A stretch of 6,194 nt of DNA from Nanobdellota archaeon (lineage in GTDB: Archaea > Nanobdellota > Nanobdellia > Pacearchaeales > GW2011-AR1), in NCBI GenBank assembly GCA_018901625.1, contig JAHIEM010000026.1, forward strand, positions 1 to 6,194, given 5' to 3'. Below the pieces are notes generated by a model. The model did not search any database, had not been told where the DNA came from, and saw nothing but the letters and a program-made list of their open reading frames with translations. The first letter of the stretch is position 1. Each line of letters begins with the position of its first letter. The position numbers and the translations under genes were made by a program. This document shows positions 4,043-6,194 of this stretch, piece after piece.

Positions 4043-5028
4043 ATAAATACATACTTGGAATTGAGACAACTGCTCATACTTTTGGAATTGGAATAGTTAA
4101 AGACGGGAAAGTTCTTGCGAATGTCAAAGATAGTTATACTACTGAGAAAGGGGGAATAATTCCCTCTGAAGCTGCGAAACATCATGAGAAAGTTGCTGGC
4201 GAGTTATATAAAAAAGCATTGGAAACTGCTGGAATAAACGAGAATGAGATAGACGCAATTGCGCTTTCAAATGCACCTGGCTTGGCCCCTTGCTTGCTTG
4301 CTGGATTGAGATTCACTAAACAGCTGGCAGGCAAGTTGCATTTGCCTGTTGTGCCTGTAAACCATTGTATAGCACACTTGGAAATCGGCAGGCTTACTGG
4401 AGCAAAAGACCCTGTTCTGCTTTATGCTTCTGGAGCTAATACTCAGATTATTGCCTATGCCTCAGGTAAATATCGTGTTTTTGGAGAGACTCTTGATTTG
4501 GGTATTGGGAATTTTATTGATACTTTTGCAAGATATGCTGGATTGGGATTTCCTGGAGGGCCCAAGATTATGGAGCTAGCTAGGGGCGGGAAGTATATAG
4601 ATATTGGTTATTCAATCAAGGGCATGGATGTTGCATTTTCAGGAATTCTTACTAAGCTTAGGCAGATGTTAGAATCTGGAACGTACAAACTTGAGGATTT
4701 AAGCTACTCACTACAGGAAACAGCTTTTGCAATGTTAGTTGAAGCTGCTGAGAGAGCGCTAGCTCATACTGGGAAAAGAGAATTGCTTTTAGGAGGGGGT
4801 GTTGCGTGCAATAAACGGCTGCAGGAGATGTGTAGAATTATGTGCGAGGAACGAGGAGCTAAGATGTTCTGCCCTGAAAATCAGTTTTTAGTTGATAATG
4901 CCGGGATGATTGGTTATCTTGGAGAGATTATGTTTGATAAAAATATATTTGAGAAGAATATTGAGAAGCTTGATATTAATCCGCGAGAGAGAACTGATGA
5001 TGTCAAAGTTCTTTGGAAAAGTGAGTGA
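4036..5028 (+). CDS. kae1: tRNA N6-threonylcarbamoyladenosine synthase subunit Kae1 (OSGEP/TsaD family)
   Basis: A 330-residue protein, full length for a stand-alone archaeal Kae1. In the KEOPS complex it transfers threonylcarbamoyl from threonylcarbamoyl-AMP to A37 of tRNAs that read ANN codons. Visible signatures: GIETTAHTFGIGIV (8-21), the archaeal form of the N-terminal nucleotide-binding strand pair; PSEAAKHHEKV (43-53); NHCIAHLEIGR (109-119) with metal ligands H110 and H114; Y130 in LLYASGANTQ (128-137); DVAFSGI (198-204); LGGGVACN (252-259); and D287 in LVDNAGMIGY (285-294), the last metal ligand. The usual GGNTQ is GANTQ here. There is no C-terminal Bud32 kinase fusion, unlike several euryarchaea, so Bud32, Cgi121 and Pcc1 must be elsewhere. 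The start overlaps the upstream gene by seven bases. The coding sequence is visibly richer in G and C than the two preceding genes. The identification is secure. Confidence 0.97.
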   Translation: MVNKYILGIETTAHTFGIGIVKDGKVLANVKDSYTTEKGGIIPSEAAKHHEKVAGELYKKALETAGINENEIDAIALSNAPGLAPCLLAGLRFTKQLAGKLHLPVVPVNHCIAHLEIGRLTGAKDPVLLYASGANTQIIAYASGKYRVFGETLDLGIGNFIDTFARYAGLGFPGGPKIMELARGGKYIDIGYSIKGMDVAFSGILTKLRQMLESGTYKLEDLSYSLQETAFAMLVEAAERALAHTGKRELLLGGGVACNKRLQEMCRIMCEERGAKMFCPENQFLVDNAGMIGYLGEIMFDKNIFEKNIEKLDINPRERTDDVKVLWKSE

Positions 5029-5050
5029 GAACTTTGAGCACATATACATA

Positions 5051-5078
5051 AATTTGGGAAGTTTCACTAACCCAAATT
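5051..5078 (+). terminator. Hairpin downstream of kae1, possible terminator
   Basis: AATTTGGG (5051-5058) pairs perfectly with CCCAAATT (5071-5078) across a 12-base loop, followed by GTTTTAC. It begins 22 bases after the kae1 stop. The short T4 tail makes it a weak intrinsic terminator or an mRNA 3'-end stabiliser. Confidence 0.4.
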
Positions 5079-5159
5079 GTTTTACTAATGATTATCTCAC
5101 AAACATCTTTCACTTTATAGATGAATAGTTTAAAGGAGGAGGATAATATATTGAGGATA

Positions 5160-5235
5160 AGGATATCCAGGCGGGGTTTACATTCTTGAATTACCATAAG
5201 AATCCATTTTCGGTTTTGCCTAGGATATATGCCCT
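5160..5235 (+). ncRNA. Possible small structured RNA between kae1 and the pilin-like gene
   Basis: ATATCC (5163-5168) and AGGC (5169-5172) pair with GGATAT (5223-5228) and GCCT (5218-5221), giving ten Watson-Crick pairs with one bulged A at 5222. AGG (5160-5162) can add three pairs with CCT (5233-5235) across a four-base bulge. Inside, GGGG (5173-5176) faces TTTT (5214-5217) as weak G-U pairs, and ATTCTT (5182-5187) pairs with AAGAAT (5198-5203). A TATA-like TTTAAA at 5129-5134 would place a transcription start near 5158, right at the foot of the helix. No T-run follows, so the 3' end is unclear. The strand is inferred from the TATA position. It could also be a chance fold or an extension of the kae1 3' region. 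Confidence 0.3.
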
Positions 5236-5267
5236 GTGGCTACATATGATGTAATATGGAAGAAGGA

Positions 5268-5275
5268 TTTATAAG
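5268..5275 (+). promoter_or_regulatory. TATA box for the pilin-like gene
   Basis: TTTATAAG is centred 25-26 bases before the ATG at 5297, with no Shine-Dalgarno sequence in between. This predicts a leaderless mRNA and independent transcription of the surface-protein gene. Confidence 0.6.
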
Positions 5276-5296
5276 TTCAGCTTCATACTAGTTGTT

Positions 5297-6194
5297 ATGC
5301 AGAAAAGGGGTCAGTCAGAAGTAATCACAACAGTTTTAATCATATTGCTAGTTTTGGCTGCAGTTTTTATTGTTTATGTTGCTGTGAGAAATATGGTTAA
5401 GAGCGGGGTTGAGAGTGCAAGCACTGCGCCCTTGGAAGTTTCTTTGAAGACTAGTTCAACTGATTTATCTTTGGATATGGTTAATGTTTCTGTTGAGAGA
5501 CAGTCAGGGAAGGGAAATATTACCGCAATAAAGATTATATTCAAAAATTCAGCAGGAGTGACTTGCATTTATGAAAACATGACGAAAATCCCAAATGAGC
5601 TTGAAACTGTTGCCTATTCTATAAATATTATAAACACGTGCGGAGCTAATTTTGGAATTGTTTCTTCATATGAGGTTTATCCCATGCTGTGGGCAGGAAA
5701 CAAAGAAGTTACGGGATTAAAAGCAGTTCATGCAAAAACTATAGCGCAACCTGATTATTCTGAAATTTGCACTCCTAAAACCTGTGCAGATTATCCTAAC
5801 CAGTGTAGTTTATCTCTTGCGAATGGAACGTGTTCAGGAACAATAGATTGCAGTAATGCCTGTGCAGGAGGAATGGTTTGCAATTCGTCATTTTTTTGTG
5901 TTGAATGTGTTTATGGAAGTTGGCAAGATATAGGATGTGGTTTAAGCCAGGGAAGCAGTGCTTGTGAAACAGGTGAGATGCTGCAAAAAAGAATTTCATT
6001 TGATGCAGGATGCGCCCAATTAGCATATTGTAATTCAACTCATCCACTATGCGGGATTACTAAAAGCGCTGTTTCTTACTGGAAATTTGAAAATAATTTC
6101 AATGATGAAAAAGGGCTTAACAGTCTTTCTTCATATGGTGATGCTTTCATAGCAAACGATGCTGAAAGAGGAAAAGTATTGAGTTTGGATGGAA
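5297..6194 (+). CDS. Pilin-like cysteine-rich surface protein with LamG-type domain, 3' end beyond window
   Basis: Open from the ATG to the window end: 299 complete codons and no stop. The N-terminus MQKRGQSEVITTVLIILLVL is a class III (type IV pilin/archaellin-like) signal: a short basic start, likely cleavage after G5 by a prepilin-peptidase-type enzyme, and one hydrophobic helix to about residue 30. Residues 45-150 look like a beta-rich pilin-type or adhesin head (EVSLKTSSTDLSLDMVNVSV onward) with two cysteines (C90, C115). Residues 158-251 form a cysteine-rich region with about 16 cysteines (KTCADYPNQC, GTIDCSNACAGGMVC, CVECVYGSW, DIGCG), a style seen in DPANN secreted proteins and suggesting disulfides outside the cell. 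From about 257 AVSYWKFENNFNDEKG and KVLSLDG match the opening of a LamG/concanavalin-like lectin fold, suggesting glycan binding. It is transcribed from its own leaderless promoter (5268-5275). The size of the whole protein is unknown. Confidence 0.88.
   Translation, partial: MQKRGQSEVITTVLIILLVLAAVFIVYVAVRNMVKSGVESASTAPLEVSLKTSSTDLSLDMVNVSVERQSGKGNITAIKIIFKNSAGVTCIYENMTKIPNELETVAYSINIINTCGANFGIVSSYEVYPMLWAGNKEVTGLKAVHAKTIAQPDYSEICTPKTCADYPNQCSLSLANGTCSGTIDCSNACAGGMVCNSSFFCVECVYGSWQDIGCGLSQGSSACETGEMLQKRISFDAGCAQLAYCNSTHPLCGITKSAVSYWKFENNFNDEKGLNSLSSYGDAFIANDAERGKVLSLDG

Noticed and set aside
4910..5197. Short frames at 4910-5128 (plus) and 5003-5197 (minus)
   Set aside because: The first is an alternate frame of the end of kae1, the second runs antisense into the non-coding gap; neither shows a domain or an initiation signal.
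5145..5245. tRNA gene in the kae1-pilin gap
   Set aside because: No T-arm GGTTCRANTCC-like sequence, anticodon arm or 7-bp acceptor stem could be fitted to the helices seen.
5374..6047. Minus-strand open frames at 5374-5568 and 5796-6047
   Set aside because: They are shadows of the pilin-like gene, which is open through the entire region and has clear domains.
1..6194. CRISPR array or insertion sequence
   Set aside because: No spaced direct repeats, transposase frame or terminal inverted repeats were seen.

Overview
The window looks like a piece of chromosome from a small-genome archaeon, most likely a DPANN lineage of the Woesearchaeota/Pacearchaeota kind. The evidence is an archaeal-type Kae1 (t6A synthase subunit), AT-rich codon use, TATA boxes about 25-28 bases upstream of start codons with little or no leader, a T-tract terminator, and a pilin-like surface protein whose N-terminus is followed by a cysteine-rich region and the start of a LamG-type domain. 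The phylum assignment is an inference from protein style, not from a marker-gene tree.

Layout. (1) Bases 1-151 hold a compact set of nested helices ending in a T6 run: a candidate structured RNA whose 5' part may lie outside the window. (2) Bases 239-1746, plus strand: a short DUF167 protein, an unrecognised 106-residue protein overlapping a small HExxH metallopeptidase, a DUF192-like protein, and a 40-residue very basic protein. The last gene is the only one with a strong Shine-Dalgarno sequence and it has its own promoter. A T-rich terminator follows. (3) Bases 1793-2585, minus strand: a two-gene unit of an unrecognised 128-residue protein followed by a stand-alone receiver (REC) domain. 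(4) Bases 2639-5028, plus strand: a miniature EPSP-synthase-like protein, a second HExxH metallopeptidase-like protein and Kae1. The last two overlap by 7 bases. (5) Bases 5029-5296 are non-coding, with a hairpin terminator candidate, a second possible structured RNA and a promoter. (6) From 5297 to the window end runs the open 5' part of a large pilin-like surface protein.

How the genes work together. Only Kae1 has a firmly known role (t6A37 formation on ANN-decoding tRNAs, with Bud32, Cgi121 and Pcc1, none of which is in this window). The REC protein and its partner look like a small signalling unit, divergent from the EPSPS-like gene across one self-complementary TATA box, TTTATAAA, which sits at a workable distance from both start codons. 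The most unusual protein is the EPSPS-like one. It keeps the recognisable SK..(S).R, AG...R, Q, E..R, DHR and KSWP landmarks of AroA in order, but is about 135 residues short and lacks the stretch carrying the catalytic aspartate, so it is probably not an ordinary shikimate-pathway enzyme.
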